Source: an uncultured Alphaproteobacteria bacterium (GTDB lineage: Bacteria; Pseudomonadota; Alphaproteobacteria; HIMB59; GCA-002718135). From it: a stretch of 64,000 nucleotides of DNA. This document shows positions 9,325 through 18,719 of this stretch, one piece after another. The translations under genes were made by a program, and so were the position numbers. A model generated the notes under the pieces. It was not told the origin of the DNA. It saw nothing but the letters and a program-made list of their open reading frames with translations, and did not search any database. Every line of letters starts with the position of its first letter. Position 1 is the stretch's first letter. Location of the stretch: positions 176,182 through 240,181 of the forward strand of contig CACJRY010000001.1 in the NCBI GenBank assembly GCA_902595855.1, given 5' to 3'.

Positions 9325-10020
9325 TTGATAAAAAATAATCCTATTAACCATCTATCTATAATTTTAGATGGAAATAAAAGATGGGCAAAAATTAAAAATC
9401 AACCAATTAAAGAAGCATATGGTGTTGGAATAAACAACGTATTAAAAATTTCAGAAAAGTTAATTGAAAAAAAAGTTAAATATTTCTCAGTTTTTGCTTT
9501 ATCTACAGAAAATTTAAAGAGAAAATCTGTTAATATTATTTTTAAATCTATTTTTGAAGAATTTTCAATATTTTTAAACAAAATCACAATTGATAAATCA
9601 ATAAAAATAAAAGTAATAGGGGAAAGGGCTAATTTACCAGATAAATTAAAAGAAATTATTAATGAGGCTGAAATTAAAACTATGAAAAATAAAAAACTAA
9701 CTTTAATTTTAGCTTTTAATTATGGATTTAAAAGTGAACTTAATTCGGTTTTTAAAAAAGTTTACGAAGAAATTAAGAATAAGAAAAAATTTAAATTAGA
9801 AAATTCTGATTTGAATAAGTTTTTTTATTTAGGTGATACCCCAGATCCAGATATTTTGATAAGGACAGGTGGATTTAAAAGATTAAGCAATTATTTAATG
9901 TATAATCTTTGCTATACAGAGCTATTTTTTACTAAAACTTTATGGCCAGATTTTAATATTTATGAATTAGATGAAATTTTTACTGAATTCAAAAAAATAA
10001 AAAGAAATTATGGATTATAA
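9325..10020 (+). CDS. uppS: undecaprenyl diphosphate synthase
   Basis: Cis-prenyltransferase making the C55 lipid carrier for peptidoglycan and LPS. The catalytic region reads HLSIILDGNKRWAK (residues 9-22) with the key Asp at 15; the family norm is DGNGRWA, so Gly is replaced by Lys. The C-terminal substrate region is PDPDILIRTGGFKRLSNYLMYNLCYTELFFT (about 174-204), with RTGG for the usual RTSGE. The only sensible start is a TTG at 9325, two bases after the frr stop. 231 aa is somewhat short. It overlaps cdsA by 11 bases. Confidence 0.93.
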   Translation: MIKNNPINHLSIILDGNKRWAKIKNQPIKEAYGVGINNVLKISEKLIEKKVKYFSVFALSTENLKRKSVNIIFKSIFEEFSIFLNKITIDKSIKIKVIGERANLPDKLKEIINEAEIKTMKNKKLTLILAFNYGFKSELNSVFKKVYEEIKNKKKFKLENSDLNKFFYLGDTPDPDILIRTGGFKRLSNYLMYNLCYTELFFTKTLWPDFNIYELDEIFTEFKKIKRNYGL

Positions 10021-10642
10021 GAATTTTCTAAATAGAGTTTTGTTTTCAATTTTATTCTTAATTATTTATTTTATTCTTTTTTTTAATTATTCTGACTCTA
10101 TTTTTTATTTTGTTACTTTAATTTATCTCATAACTTTAATTGAAGTATTAATCTATTTTAATAGAATGAAATTTATACTTATTTTTTATTTGGTATTTTC
10201 ATATTTATTCTTAATATTATATTTTAGATATAGTTTTGACCTTTATGAATTTACATTCATAATATTGTGCATTTCTTGTTTCGATTCATTTAGCTATTTA
10301 GCTGGAAAAATATTAGGTAAAAATAAAATTTTTTATAAAATTAGTCCAAATAAAACGTATGAGGGTCTTTTAGGTGGAATATTGATCACAAATTCTATTT
10401 TTTTACTAATTTATTTATTTATGGATTATTTAAATTATTTAACACAATTTGATTTGATTATTTTAATTAACATAATTATTTGTTTTTCTTTTTTTGGAGA
10501 TTTATTACAATCCTATTTTAAACGTTTGAATAATCTTAAAGATTCAAGCAATTTTGTTCCTGGACATGGGGGTTTTTTTGATAGATTTGATAGTTTTTTA
10601 TTAGTAATTATTCCTATTGGTTTATTAACTCAGTTTTATTAA
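10010..10642 (+). CDS. cdsA: phosphatidate cytidylyltransferase
   Basis: Makes CDP-diacylglycerol for phospholipid synthesis in the inner membrane. A very hydrophobic protein with about six membrane segments, carrying the family regions SPNKTYEGLLGG (about 112-123) and the C-terminal signature FGDLLQSYFKRLNNLKDSS..PGHGGFFDRFDS (about 162-194). At 210 aa it is short against about 270 in E. coli, the N-terminal membrane segments being reduced. It overlaps uppS by 11 bases and is followed directly by dxr without spacing. Confidence 0.93.
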   Translation: MDYKNFLNRVLFSILFLIIYFILFFNYSDSIFYFVTLIYLITLIEVLIYFNRMKFILIFYLVFSYLFLILYFRYSFDLYEFTFIILCISCFDSFSYLAGKILGKNKIFYKISPNKTYEGLLGGILITNSIFLLIYLFMDYLNYLTQFDLIILINIIICFSFFGDLLQSYFKRLNNLKDSSNFVPGHGGFFDRFDSFLLVIIPIGLLTQFY

Positions 10643-11791
10643 ATGATAATTAATGTTTATGGAAGTACAGGCATAATAGGTAAAACTTCTTTATCCATTA
10701 TTAAGAAACATTTTCCTAATTATAAAATTAATCTTTTATGCGCTAAAAGTAATTATAAATTATTAGCAAAACAATGCAATGAATTTGAAGTTGGTTACGC
10801 CTATATAGATAATCCAAAAAATTATACTAAATTAAAATCTCTTTTAAAAAAAGAAATTAAAATTTTAAATAAAGATAGTTTAAATGAATATCTAAAAGAA
10901 TCTAAGTCAGATTTATCTATTTTAGCAGTATCTGGATATGAGTCACTTAAGTATTTAGAGTTAATACTTTCCAATACAAAAAAAATTGGAGTTGTGAGCA
11001 AAGAGGCAATTGTTTCAGCAGGACATATTTTAAAAAAAATATCCAAAAAATTTAATACATCAATATTTCCTCTAGACTCAGAACACTTTTCAATTTTTAA
11101 AAATTTTAATAAAATAAACTTAAAAAGTGTTAATTTTAAAAAAATATATTTAACTGCCTCAGGAGGACCTTTTATAGGTCGAAATTTTAATTCTTTAAAA
11201 AAAATATCATTTAAAGAGGCAGTCAATCATCCAAAATGGAAAATGGGATATAAAAACAGCATCGACTCTGCTACTTTAGTTAATAAATGTCTTGAATTGA
11301 TAGAGGCTCATTACTTATTTGATATACCCTTTAGTCAACTTGATATTTTAATTCATCCAGAATCTCTAGTACATTCAATTATTGAAGATAAAAATTATAT
11401 TTCTAAAATGATATATTTTCATAATGATATGAGAATCCCTCTCATGCATTATTTAAGTAATAATAAAATTGACGAGCTTCCAAAAATAAATAAATTTAAT
11501 TTTTATCAAAAGACTAGTCTAAATTTTTCAGTAGTTGAGGAAAAAAATTATCCTATTTATAATTATTTTAAATCTATTGATAAATCTAATCCATGTAATT
11601 TGATTAAATTTAATCTTGGAAATGAGTATGCTGTGGATTTATTTAAACAAAAAAAAATTAAATATGTTGATATATTGCAATTAATTAAAGAAATAACTTC
11701 AATAAATTTAAATTCAGATGTAAATAACATTGATAAAATTATTCAATATCATGAAAGTCTTAACTCATATATTAGGTCAAATTTCAAATAA
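10643..11791 (+). CDS. dxr: 1-deoxy-D-xylulose 5-phosphate reductoisomerase
   Basis: Second step of the MEP isoprenoid pathway, converting DXP to MEP with NADPH. The nucleotide-binding GSTGIIGKTSL is at residues 7-17; SKEAIVSAG (about 118-126) and PLDSEHFSIF (about 143-152, metal ligands) are present, as are TASGGPF (about 171-177) and the NHPKWKMGYKNSIDSATLVNKCLELIEA block (about 195-222). Length (382 aa) is normal. It joins ispDF elsewhere in this window in the same pathway. Its 3' end overlaps bamA by 41 bases; the rseP gene that usually lies between the two is absent. Confidence 0.96.
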   Translation: MIINVYGSTGIIGKTSLSIIKKHFPNYKINLLCAKSNYKLLAKQCNEFEVGYAYIDNPKNYTKLKSLLKKEIKILNKDSLNEYLKESKSDLSILAVSGYESLKYLELILSNTKKIGVVSKEAIVSAGHILKKISKKFNTSIFPLDSEHFSIFKNFNKINLKSVNFKKIYLTASGGPFIGRNFNSLKKISFKEAVNHPKWKMGYKNSIDSATLVNKCLELIEAHYLFDIPFSQLDILIHPESLVHSIIEDKNYISKMIYFHNDMRIPLMHYLSNNKIDELPKINKFNFYQKTSLNFSVVEEKNYPIYNYFKSIDKSNPCNLIKFNLGNEYAVDLFKQKKIKYVDILQLIKEITSINLNSDVNNIDKIIQYHESLNSYIRSNFK

Positions 11792-14021
11792 AACTTTTTT
11801 CATTTTTTATTTTTACCTTCTGTTCTCGTTCAAAGTTTTAGCATCAGAAATAACTTATGAATTCGAAATTAAAGGTAATCAAAATACAGATGAGGAAGTA
11901 ATATTAAGTTTAATAGATAAGAAGCCTGATGTTTTGAATGAAGAATACTCTAATTACCTTTTAAACGAGTTAAATAATTCAGGACTGTTTAAAGAAATTA
12001 AAATTAGCATCAAAAATGATAAATATATCATTAATGTAATAGAATATCCTGTAATTCAAAAAATATATTTTGAAGGAAATGAGAGATTCAAAGATGAAGA
12101 GTTAAATGTCTTAGCAAAAGAATTAAAACTAGAAATTTATAAAGATGATGAAATTAATAAATTTTTAAATGAGCTAAAAAATATTTATTCTTCTTTTGGC
12201 TATAATGATGTAAGAATTAATTTATCCAAAAGTATAAGTGAACTAAATTTTGCTACATTATATGTTAGCATAACTGAAAACAAAATTACTAAAATAAAAA
12301 CTATTAAATTTATTGGTAACAAAGAAATTTCAAGTTCAGATTTAAGTGAAGAAATTAAATCTAAAGTAAAAAAACTTTCAAATATATTTGCAAACAATAA
12401 CTTTAAACCTATGCAAGTTGAGACTGATAAAGAAAGATTAACTAGATTTTATAAAAACAAAGGTTATGCAGATATTAATATCAGTTATGACATTGAGTTT
12501 TTTGCGAACAATACTGTTATTTTATATTTTAATATTGATGAAGGTGATATTTATCAGTTGGGCAATATTAGTTTTTCCAATCTGACTAACAGTGAAAATA
12601 TTGATCAATTATTAAGTAATTTTTTCCAGAACTATTCACCTACAGTTCAATTTTATAATATTTCATTGGCTGAAAATATTGAAGACAAAATATCAAATTT
12701 AATAAAAGGATCAGGAATAAAATTTTTTGAGATTAATAAACTTGTAAATTTAAATAATGGAATAGCAGACCTACTTTTTGAAATTAAAGAATCTAATCCA
12801 GTATACGTAAATAATATCAATATTAATGGTAACACTAGAACACTAGATTATGTAATAAGAAGAGAATTGCAAATAGCTGAAGGTGATGCATTTTTAAATA
12901 GCGATTTAAATAATTTAAGGCAAACAATTCAATCAATGGGTTTTTTTGAAGATATAGATATTAAGGAAAAATCTTTATCTGATAATCTTGTTGATATTGA
13001 AGTTAATGTAAAAGAAAATCAAACTGGCACATTCACTGCTGGAGCATCATTTGGCACCTTAGATGGCGTAACTTTGGTAACAGGTTTAAATGAATCAAAT
13101 TTTGGAGGTACTGGAAGAGGTTTGGAATTTATGATCAATAATTCTGAAGATAACAGTGAATATACTTTAAATACAACTGAAAGATTCTTTTTTAATAGGG
13201 ATATCAGTCTTAAGTATGGGATAGGTTATCAAGAGAATGACTATTCTTCATCAAGCTCTTATCAGCTAGATAGATATCAAATTTCAACAGGATTATCATA
13301 TATGTTTCAAGAAAATATATATCATTCTTTTAAAATTAATTATGAGTTAGATAATATCAATGTAACAAATACAAGTACAGTATCCAGTACAATTAAAGAT
13401 GTTGAAGGGCGTAGTGCAAAATTTATTTTAGAGAATGGAATAACTTACAGTACTTTGAATTCATTCTTATTTCCAAAAAATGGTAATTATTTTAAATTTT
13501 ATAATACTATCGAAACACCATCAAGTTCAAAAAATGGTTATATAAAGAACACTTTAACTTATAAAAAATACAAAGAATTTAATAAAGATATAGCATCTTT
13601 TCAAGCTATGGCTGGAAATGTTTTTTCATTAAATGATTCTGATATACTCCCAAATGATAAATATTCTCTTGGAGGAAGATGGCTAAGAGGATTTGATAAT
13701 TTTGGAGCAGGTCCAAGAAATTCAAGAACATCATATATTGGTGGTAACAATATTTTAGCCACAAAAATTGATTATTCTAAATTATTACTAAAAAATGATG
13801 ATAATCCAATATATTTTAATTTATTTAATGATATTGGAATTGTTTGGGATAACAAAACAATACCTACTCACGCTGATGAGAGCATAAGATCTTCAGCTGG
13901 ATTTGGGTTTAAGTTTTATTCATTTATAGGACCTATTGCATTTACTTGGGGCTTCCCTATTGAGGATGAAACTTACGATATAAAAAGAATGTTTACTTTT
14001 TCTATAGGTAATATCAATTGA
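11751..14021 (+). CDS. bamA: outer-membrane protein assembly factor BamA
   Basis: Central Omp85 protein of the BAM complex that folds beta-barrels into the outer membrane. I chose ATG 11751 over the track's TTG 11730 because it gives a compact signal peptide (hydrophobic TFFIFYFYLLFSFKVLA, cleavage near VLA-SE). Five POTRA domains follow, then a barrel from about residue 420. The L6 loop motif is seen as GGRWLRGFD, matching the conserved (V/L)RGF. About 756 aa from this start, shorter than E. coli (810). The last residues are FTFSIGNIN, without the usual terminal aromatic residue. It overlaps dxr by 41 bases and skp by four (TTGA). Confidence 0.95.
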   Translation: MKVLTHILGQISNKTFFIFYFYLLFSFKVLASEITYEFEIKGNQNTDEEVILSLIDKKPDVLNEEYSNYLLNELNNSGLFKEIKISIKNDKYIINVIEYPVIQKIYFEGNERFKDEELNVLAKELKLEIYKDDEINKFLNELKNIYSSFGYNDVRINLSKSISELNFATLYVSITENKITKIKTIKFIGNKEISSSDLSEEIKSKVKKLSNIFANNNFKPMQVETDKERLTRFYKNKGYADINISYDIEFFANNTVILYFNIDEGDIYQLGNISFSNLTNSENIDQLLSNFFQNYSPTVQFYNISLAENIEDKISNLIKGSGIKFFEINKLVNLNNGIADLLFEIKESNPVYVNNININGNTRTLDYVIRRELQIAEGDAFLNSDLNNLRQTIQSMGFFEDIDIKEKSLSDNLVDIEVNVKENQTGTFTAGASFGTLDGVTLVTGLNESNFGGTGRGLEFMINNSEDNSEYTLNTTERFFFNRDISLKYGIGYQENDYSSSSSYQLDRYQISTGLSYMFQENIYHSFKINYELDNINVTNTSTVSSTIKDVEGRSAKFILENGITYSTLNSFLFPKNGNYFKFYNTIETPSSSKNGYIKNTLTYKKYKEFNKDIASFQAMAGNVFSLNDSDILPNDKYSLGGRWLRGFDNFGAGPRNSRTSYIGGNNILATKIDYSKLLLKNDDNPIYFNLFNDIGIVWDNKTIPTHADESIRSSAGFGFKFYSFIGPIAFTWGFPIEDETYDIKRMFTFSIGNIN

Positions 14022-14545
14022 TTAAAAATTTATCATTTTTCATTATTTTTCTTATTTTTTCCACCAAAGTTTTACCCACTAACATTGCTGTAGTCGATAT
14101 TAATGCTTTAATAGATAACTCAAAACATTTTATTTCAATTTCAGAACAAATTAATAATTCTCAAATAGAAGACAAAGAAAATTTCAAAATTATAGAAGAG
14201 AATTTATTCAAATCTAAATCTGAGCTAGAAGATTTACGATTAATACTTAACGAAGAAGAGTTTAATATAAAAAAAAATGAATATTATACAGAAGTCGAAA
14301 AATTTCAGAATCTTGTAGGAGATTATAATAAACATTATGAAAACCAAATTATTAATATTAAAAATACTATTTTCATAAAAATTACTGAATTAATTCAACA
14401 ATATGCTTCTAAAAATAAAATTGATTTAATTCTTGATAAAAACCAATATTTAATATCAGCTGATAAAATAAATATAAATGAAATAATTTATACTCAACTT
14501 AATCAATTAAATATTGAATTAAAATATGAAAAATATGAAAATTAA
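14018..14545 (+). CDS. skp: periplasmic OmpH/Skp-family chaperone
   Basis: Predicted holdase that carries unfolded outer-membrane proteins to BAM. A signal peptide is evident ([16 protein letters not shown]), followed by [11 protein letters not shown], the conserved first strand of OmpH proteins, and a long charged coiled-coil region (about 45-130) of the Skp tentacle type, ending in a strand containing [19 protein letters not shown]. 175 aa is typical. The start is a TTG at 14018 whose TTGA overlaps the bamA stop. It overlaps lpxD by 20 bases. Identity rests on layout and position between bamA and lpxD, since these proteins diverge quickly. Confidence 0.88.
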   Translation: MIKNLSFFIIFLIFSTKVLPTNIAVVDINALIDNSKHFISISEQINNSQIEDKENFKIIEENLFKSKSELEDLRLILNEEEFNIKKNEYYTEVEKFQNLVGDYNKHYENQIINIKNTIFIKITELIQQYASKNKIDLILDKNQYLISADKININEIIYTQLNQLNIELKYEKYEN

Positions 14546-15521
14546 TTTTGCCTCTATTCAAAATTTACTTTTTAAAAATAATATTGAATTTTCAACAAAT
14601 TTAGATGAAAATGACACATTAGTAGAAATTAGTTCAATAAAAAATGCGAATAAAGACTCTCTTATATTTTTATTTAATGAAAAATATTTGGATTTACTCA
14701 AAACAACAAAAGCAAAATGCTGCATTTTACAGAAAAATTATATAACTTCTCTCCCACAAAATACTAAATATATTATTGTAGATAATCCATACTTAGTTTT
14801 TGCATATTTAAGTGATATCTATATTAAAAAAAAGGTTTCTAATGGAACTATATCTAAAAATGTAAAAATCCATAAAGATGTAAAAATATCAAATAATGTT
14901 CAAATAGATGATTTTACAAATATTCATGAAAATACTTTAATTGATAAAAATGTAATTATTGAGTCTAATTGTTCAATTGGTCCAAATGTATCAATAGCAG
15001 CCAATGTTTTAATTTCCTCAAACTCTTCATTGTCAAATTGTATAATTAAAGAAGATACAGTAATTAAATCTGGTGTAGTTATTGGTGGAGAAGGATTTGG
15101 ATTTGAAATTAATTCAAAAAAAAGAATTAGTCATTTAGGAAATGTAATTATTGGTAAAAATTGCTACATAGGTGCTAATACTACAATAGATAGGGCTGTT
15201 TTAGAGTCTACAATAATTTCTGATAATAGCAATTTAGACAATCTTATACAAATTGCACACAATGTAAAAATTGGTAAACATGCTGTTATAGCGGCCCAAG
15301 TAGGGATAGCTGGAAGTACTGTAATTGGTGATTATGTAAAGATAGGGGGTCAGGCAGGTATATCTGGCCACTTATCTATTGGAGATAATGTTACGATAGC
15401 AGCAAAAAGTGGAGTTACAAAAAATATTGAAAATAATCAAGTTGTTGCTGGTTTTCCAGCAATTGATATAAAAAAATGGAAAAAAAATATTATTAAATTA
15501 AATAAATCAAATGAATATTAA
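14526..15521 (+). CDS. lpxD: UDP-3-O-(3-hydroxyacyl)glucosamine N-acyltransferase
   Basis: Third step of lipid A synthesis. An N-terminal uridine-binding domain (about 1-100) precedes a left-handed parallel beta-helix of hexapeptide repeats (from about 105: [22 protein letters not shown] onward). The catalytic His is in QIAHNVKIG (about 242-250), followed by [28 protein letters not shown]. 331 aa is normal. The start ATG at 14526 lies in the skp tail; an in-frame ATG at 14535 is an alternative. It overlaps fabZ by 11 bases. Confidence 0.96.
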   Translation: MKNMKINFASIQNLLFKNNIEFSTNLDENDTLVEISSIKNANKDSLIFLFNEKYLDLLKTTKAKCCILQKNYITSLPQNTKYIIVDNPYLVFAYLSDIYIKKKVSNGTISKNVKIHKDVKISNNVQIDDFTNIHENTLIDKNVIIESNCSIGPNVSIAANVLISSNSSLSNCIIKEDTVIKSGVVIGGEGFGFEINSKKRISHLGNVIIGKNCYIGANTTIDRAVLESTIISDNSNLDNLIQIAHNVKIGKHAVIAAQVGIAGSTVIGDYVKIGGQAGISGHLSIGDNVTIAAKSGVTKNIENNQVVAGFPAIDIKKWKKNIIKLNKSNEY

Positions 15522-15948
15522 TTTAGAAGAAATTAAAAATCTGATTCCGCATAGGGACCCATTTTTATTTGTAGATAAATGTGTGATTATTGAACCTGGC
15601 AAAAAAGGTGAGTCTGAACGTTATTTCTCTGAAAATGAATATTTTTTTAAGGGCCACTTCCCAAACAATCCTATTGTTCCTGGAGTTATAATAGTAGAGG
15701 CTATGGCTCAAACAGCAGGAATAGTTGTCTCTCACCAATTTAAAGATATTAAAGATAAATCAGTTTTGTTCATGAGTGTAAACAAAGCAAGATTTAGAAA
15801 ACCTATACTCCCTAATCAAAATATTCGGTTTGAGGTGAATTTTTTAAACAAAGTGAAAGATGTCTATAAATTTCAAGGCACAGCTTTATTTGAAAATGTA
15901 AAAGTAGCTGAAACAGAATTTACAGCAATGATTACAATTGGAAAGTAA
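15511..15948 (+). CDS. fabZ: 3-hydroxyacyl-ACP dehydratase FabZ
   Basis: Dehydrates 3-hydroxyacyl-ACP in fatty-acid elongation, competing with LpxA/LpxD for the same acyl-ACP substrates, which explains its place among lpx genes. The hot-dog fold starts with [11 protein letters not shown] (about 11-21); the catalytic His is in [22 protein letters not shown] (His about 49, Glu about 63). 145 aa is normal. A 55-base AT-only gap with no clear signal separates it from lpxA. Confidence 0.97.
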   Translation: MNINLEEIKNLIPHRDPFLFVDKCVIIEPGKKGESERYFSENEYFFKGHFPNNPIVPGVIIVEAMAQTAGIVVSHQFKDIKDKSVLFMSVNKARFRKPILPNQNIRFEVNFLNKVKDVYKFQGTALFENVKVAETEFTAMITIGK

Positions 15949-16003
15949 TAGTTTGAAATAAAAAAATTATTCTAAATATCTCAAAATTTTATAAAAACTA
16001 AAT

Positions 16004-16774
16004 ATGAATTCTAGTATTATTTCAGATAACGCAAAGATAGATCCTTCAGTAAAAATTGGCCCGTATTGTGTAATAGGAGATAATGTTGAAATAGAAGAAG
16101 ATTGTATACTTCACTCACATGTCTCAATCACAGGTCATACAAAAATAGGAAAAAAGAATAATTTTTATCCATTTGCATCAATTGGGAGCTCACCTCAAGA
16201 TCTAAAATATAAAGGTGAAAAAAGTTTCTTAGTTATTGGCAATAATAATACTTTTAGAGAAAATGTTACAGTTAACACTGGAACGGATGGAGGAGGATTG
16301 TATACTCGAATTGAAGACAATTGCTTGTTCATGGTAGGTGCACACATAGCTCACGATTGTATAATTGGATCTAATGTTATTTTAGCAAATAATGCTACAT
16401 TGGCTGGTCATGTTGAGATAGATAATAATTCAATAATAGGTGGTAATTCAGCAATTCATCAATTTGTTAAAGTAGGTAAAAATGCAATGGTAGGAGGTAT
16501 GAGTGGTTTGGAAAAAAATCTTATCCCTTACGGACTCTATATTGGCATACGCTCAAATCTTAAAGGATTGAATTTAATTGGATTAAAAAGAAAAGGGTTA
16601 GCAAATAACAGAATTACAACTTTAAATCATTTTGTTGAAAATATATTTGATAAAAATGATTCAATTGAGAATAATTATAATAAAATAGATGATGAGATAA
16701 GAGCTATTGAAGAGGTTTCAGAAATTATTGATTTTATTAAGACTTCAAATCAAAGAGGATTAGTAACTCTATAG
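16004..16774 (+). CDS. lpxA: UDP-N-acetylglucosamine acyltransferase
   Basis: First committed step of lipid A synthesis, transferring a 3-hydroxyacyl chain from ACP to UDP-GlcNAc. The hexapeptide beta-helix occupies residues 1-190 with the catalytic His in MVGAHIAHDCIIG (His near 122), then the IHQFVKVGKNAMVGGMSG block and the C-terminal helical domain (from about 195) with IGLKRKGL. 256 aa is close to the usual 262. It is separated from lpxI by two bases. Confidence 0.97.
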   Translation: MNSSIISDNAKIDPSVKIGPYCVIGDNVEIEEDCILHSHVSITGHTKIGKKNNFYPFASIGSSPQDLKYKGEKSFLVIGNNNTFRENVTVNTGTDGGGLYTRIEDNCLFMVGAHIAHDCIIGSNVILANNATLAGHVEIDNNSIIGGNSAIHQFVKVGKNAMVGGMSGLEKNLIPYGLYIGIRSNLKGLNLIGLKRKGLANNRITTLNHFVENIFDKNDSIENNYNKIDDEIRAIEEVSEIIDFIKTSNQRGLVTL

Positions 16775-16776
16775 TA

Positions 16777-17592
16777 ATGTCAAAAATTGGAATCATATCT
16801 GGTGGTGGCAAATTACCTGTTTTGATAGGTAATAATTTAATTGTCAAAAATTACGATGTCACTTTTTTTGTTATAAAAGATACTTTTGATAAGCAAATTT
16901 TTTCAAATTTAAGAACTGTAGAAATTCAGTTAAATAGTATTAAGAAAATATTTAAAAAATTAGAAGAAAACAAAATAAACAAAATAATTTTAGCAGGTAA
17001 TATCTCAAGACCTAGCTTAAAAGATATAAATTTTGATTTCGAAACAATTAATTTTGCTAAGAAACTTTTTTTAAGTAAAAAAGGAGATAATGAATTATTA
17101 ATTGCGATTACTAAATTATTTGAAGATAAAGGATTTGAGTATTTAGATTGGAAAAATTATTGCCCTGAATTATTTGCAAATAAAATTAACTTAACAAATA
17201 GAACACCTTCTAAAGATGCAAATTTAAACCTTAACAAAGCACTGAATGTTTTTAAAAACTACGGTAACTTGGATATTGGTCAGAGTTTAATAGTTCAAAA
17301 TGAAATTGTACTTGGATTAGAGGCTGCAGAAGGAACCGATAAACTTATCATTAGATGTAATGGTTTAAAAACAAATGGTGATCAAGGTGTTTTAATTAAA
17401 GCCTCAAAATATAACCAAAGTAATGTTTTAGATATACCAACAATAGGAGCAAAGACTTTAAAATTACTAATCGAAAATAATTATGAAGGTGTATTTGTTG
17501 AAAAAAATAATTGTTTAATTATTGATAGGGATGAAACTATTAATTTAGCAAATAGTAACAACTTATTTATATCTACTTTTGAAAAACTTTGA
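16777..17592 (+). CDS. lpxI: UDP-2,3-diacylglucosamine pyrophosphatase LpxI
   Basis: Hydrolyses UDP-2,3-diacylglucosamine to lipid X; LpxI replaces LpxH in Alphaproteobacteria. The N-terminal KIGIISGGGKLPVLIGN and the C-terminal block (GLEAAEGTDKLI, GVLIKASK, DIPTIGAKTLKLLIENNYEGVFVE) are characteristic of this family (formerly DUF1009). 271 aa is typical. Its position between lpxA and lpxB supports the assignment. The stop overlaps the lpxB TTG start by four bases (TTGA). Confidence 0.94.
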   Translation: MSKIGIISGGGKLPVLIGNNLIVKNYDVTFFVIKDTFDKQIFSNLRTVEIQLNSIKKIFKKLEENKINKIILAGNISRPSLKDINFDFETINFAKKLFLSKKGDNELLIAITKLFEDKGFEYLDWKNYCPELFANKINLTNRTPSKDANLNLNKALNVFKNYGNLDIGQSLIVQNEIVLGLEAAEGTDKLIIRCNGLKTNGDQGVLIKASKYNQSNVLDIPTIGAKTLKLLIENNYEGVFVEKNNCLIIDRDETINLANSNNLFISTFEKL

Positions 17593-18719
17593 TTGAAAAT
17601 AAAAAAATATTTATTTGCTGTACTGAGCAATCGGGAGAAAATATTGCGTATAATATATGCAAAAGACTTAAAAAATATAATTATCAAATTGATGGAGTTG
17701 TAGGCACATTATCTGAAAAATATATAACAAATAAATATTTTGATATTAGTATTTTTAAATCCCTAGGACTCGTTGAAATAATTTTATCGATACCTAAATT
17801 TATTAAAATTATAAATTTTTTGTTTTTGAAAATAATAAATAATAAATATGATATAGTTGTTCTTATTGATTCACCAGATTTTAACTATCATTTAGCAAAG
17901 AAACTAAAAAAAAATAATTTTAATAACAAAGTTATTCAAATTGTTGCGCCAACTGTATGGGCATGGAGAGAGGGAAGAGCTAAAAAATTTGCTAAATATT
18001 ACGATGAAATTCTTACGTTGTTTAAATTTGAAAAGCAATATTTTGAAAAATATGGATTAAGAACTACTTTTATTGGACATCCTATAACTCAAATAAAGTT
18101 AAATATTCAAAATTTAAATCAAGAAAAGAAATTTATTGCCTTTTTATTTGGCAGTAGAGAAAATGAAATTAATAAACTTTACCCCTATTTTAACAATTTA
18201 CATGACTATATGATCAAAAAAAATATAAAAAAATATGATTTGTTTATTCCTACACTTCCACATCTAAAAAATAAAATTTTCCAGCTTACTAGAAATTGGA
18301 AAATTAATACATTGATTTCAGATGATATGAAAGTAAATGAAAATATTTATAGTAAAGTATTTGTAAGTGTGACATGTTCTGGAACAGCCTCTTTAGAAAT
18401 ATCAAAAAGAAAGATTCCACAAATAATTATTTATAAATTAAATCTGATTACTTTTTTTTTATTTTCTTTTTTAATTAAAATTAGATTTGCAAATATTTTA
18501 AATATTTTAAACAAAAAAATGATTATAACTGAAGTAGTGAATAATAATTTAAATAAAAGAAACTTATTAATAGCTTTTGAAAAACTTTTTTTTGATAAAT
18601 CTTACAGAGAAACTCAAATCGCAGATGTTAAGAAAAGTTTAGTAGAAATTGATAGTAATGCTAACCCTTATGAAATATGTGAAGAAAGGATTATAAAAAT
18701 TATTTCCAAAGCCATTTAA
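17589..18719 (+). CDS. lpxB: lipid-A-disaccharide synthase
   Basis: Glycosyltransferase joining lipid X to UDP-diacylglucosamine. Recognised by [16 protein letters not shown] (about 58-73), [18 protein letters not shown] (about 93-110), [33 protein letters not shown] (about 118-150), FIGHPI, and [12 protein letters not shown] (about 260-271). The usual N-terminal AGExSGD is CTEQSGE here, keeping Glu and Ser but with Asp changed to Glu. Start is TTG at 17589, overlapping the lpxI stop. Its 3' end overlaps the convergent gltA by 20 bases. Confidence 0.94.
   Translation: MIENKKIFICCTEQSGENIAYNICKRLKKYNYQIDGVVGTLSEKYITNKYFDISIFKSLGLVEIILSIPKFIKIINFLFLKIINNKYDIVVLIDSPDFNYHLAKKLKKNNFNNKVIQIVAPTVWAWREGRAKKFAKYYDEILTLFKFEKQYFEKYGLRTTFIGHPITQIKLNIQNLNQEKKFIAFLFGSRENEINKLYPYFNNLHDYMIKKNIKKYDLFIPTLPHLKNKIFQLTRNWKINTLISDDMKVNENIYSKVFVSVTCSGTASLEISKRKIPQIIIYKLNLITFFLFSFLIKIRFANILNILNKKMIITEVVNNNLNKRNLLIAFEKLFFDKSYRETQIADVKKSLVEIDSNANPYEICEERIIKIISKAI

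Noticed and set aside
10822-11226. 134-aa minus-strand ORF antisense to dxr
   Set aside because: Shadow of a conserved enzyme in AT-rich DNA.
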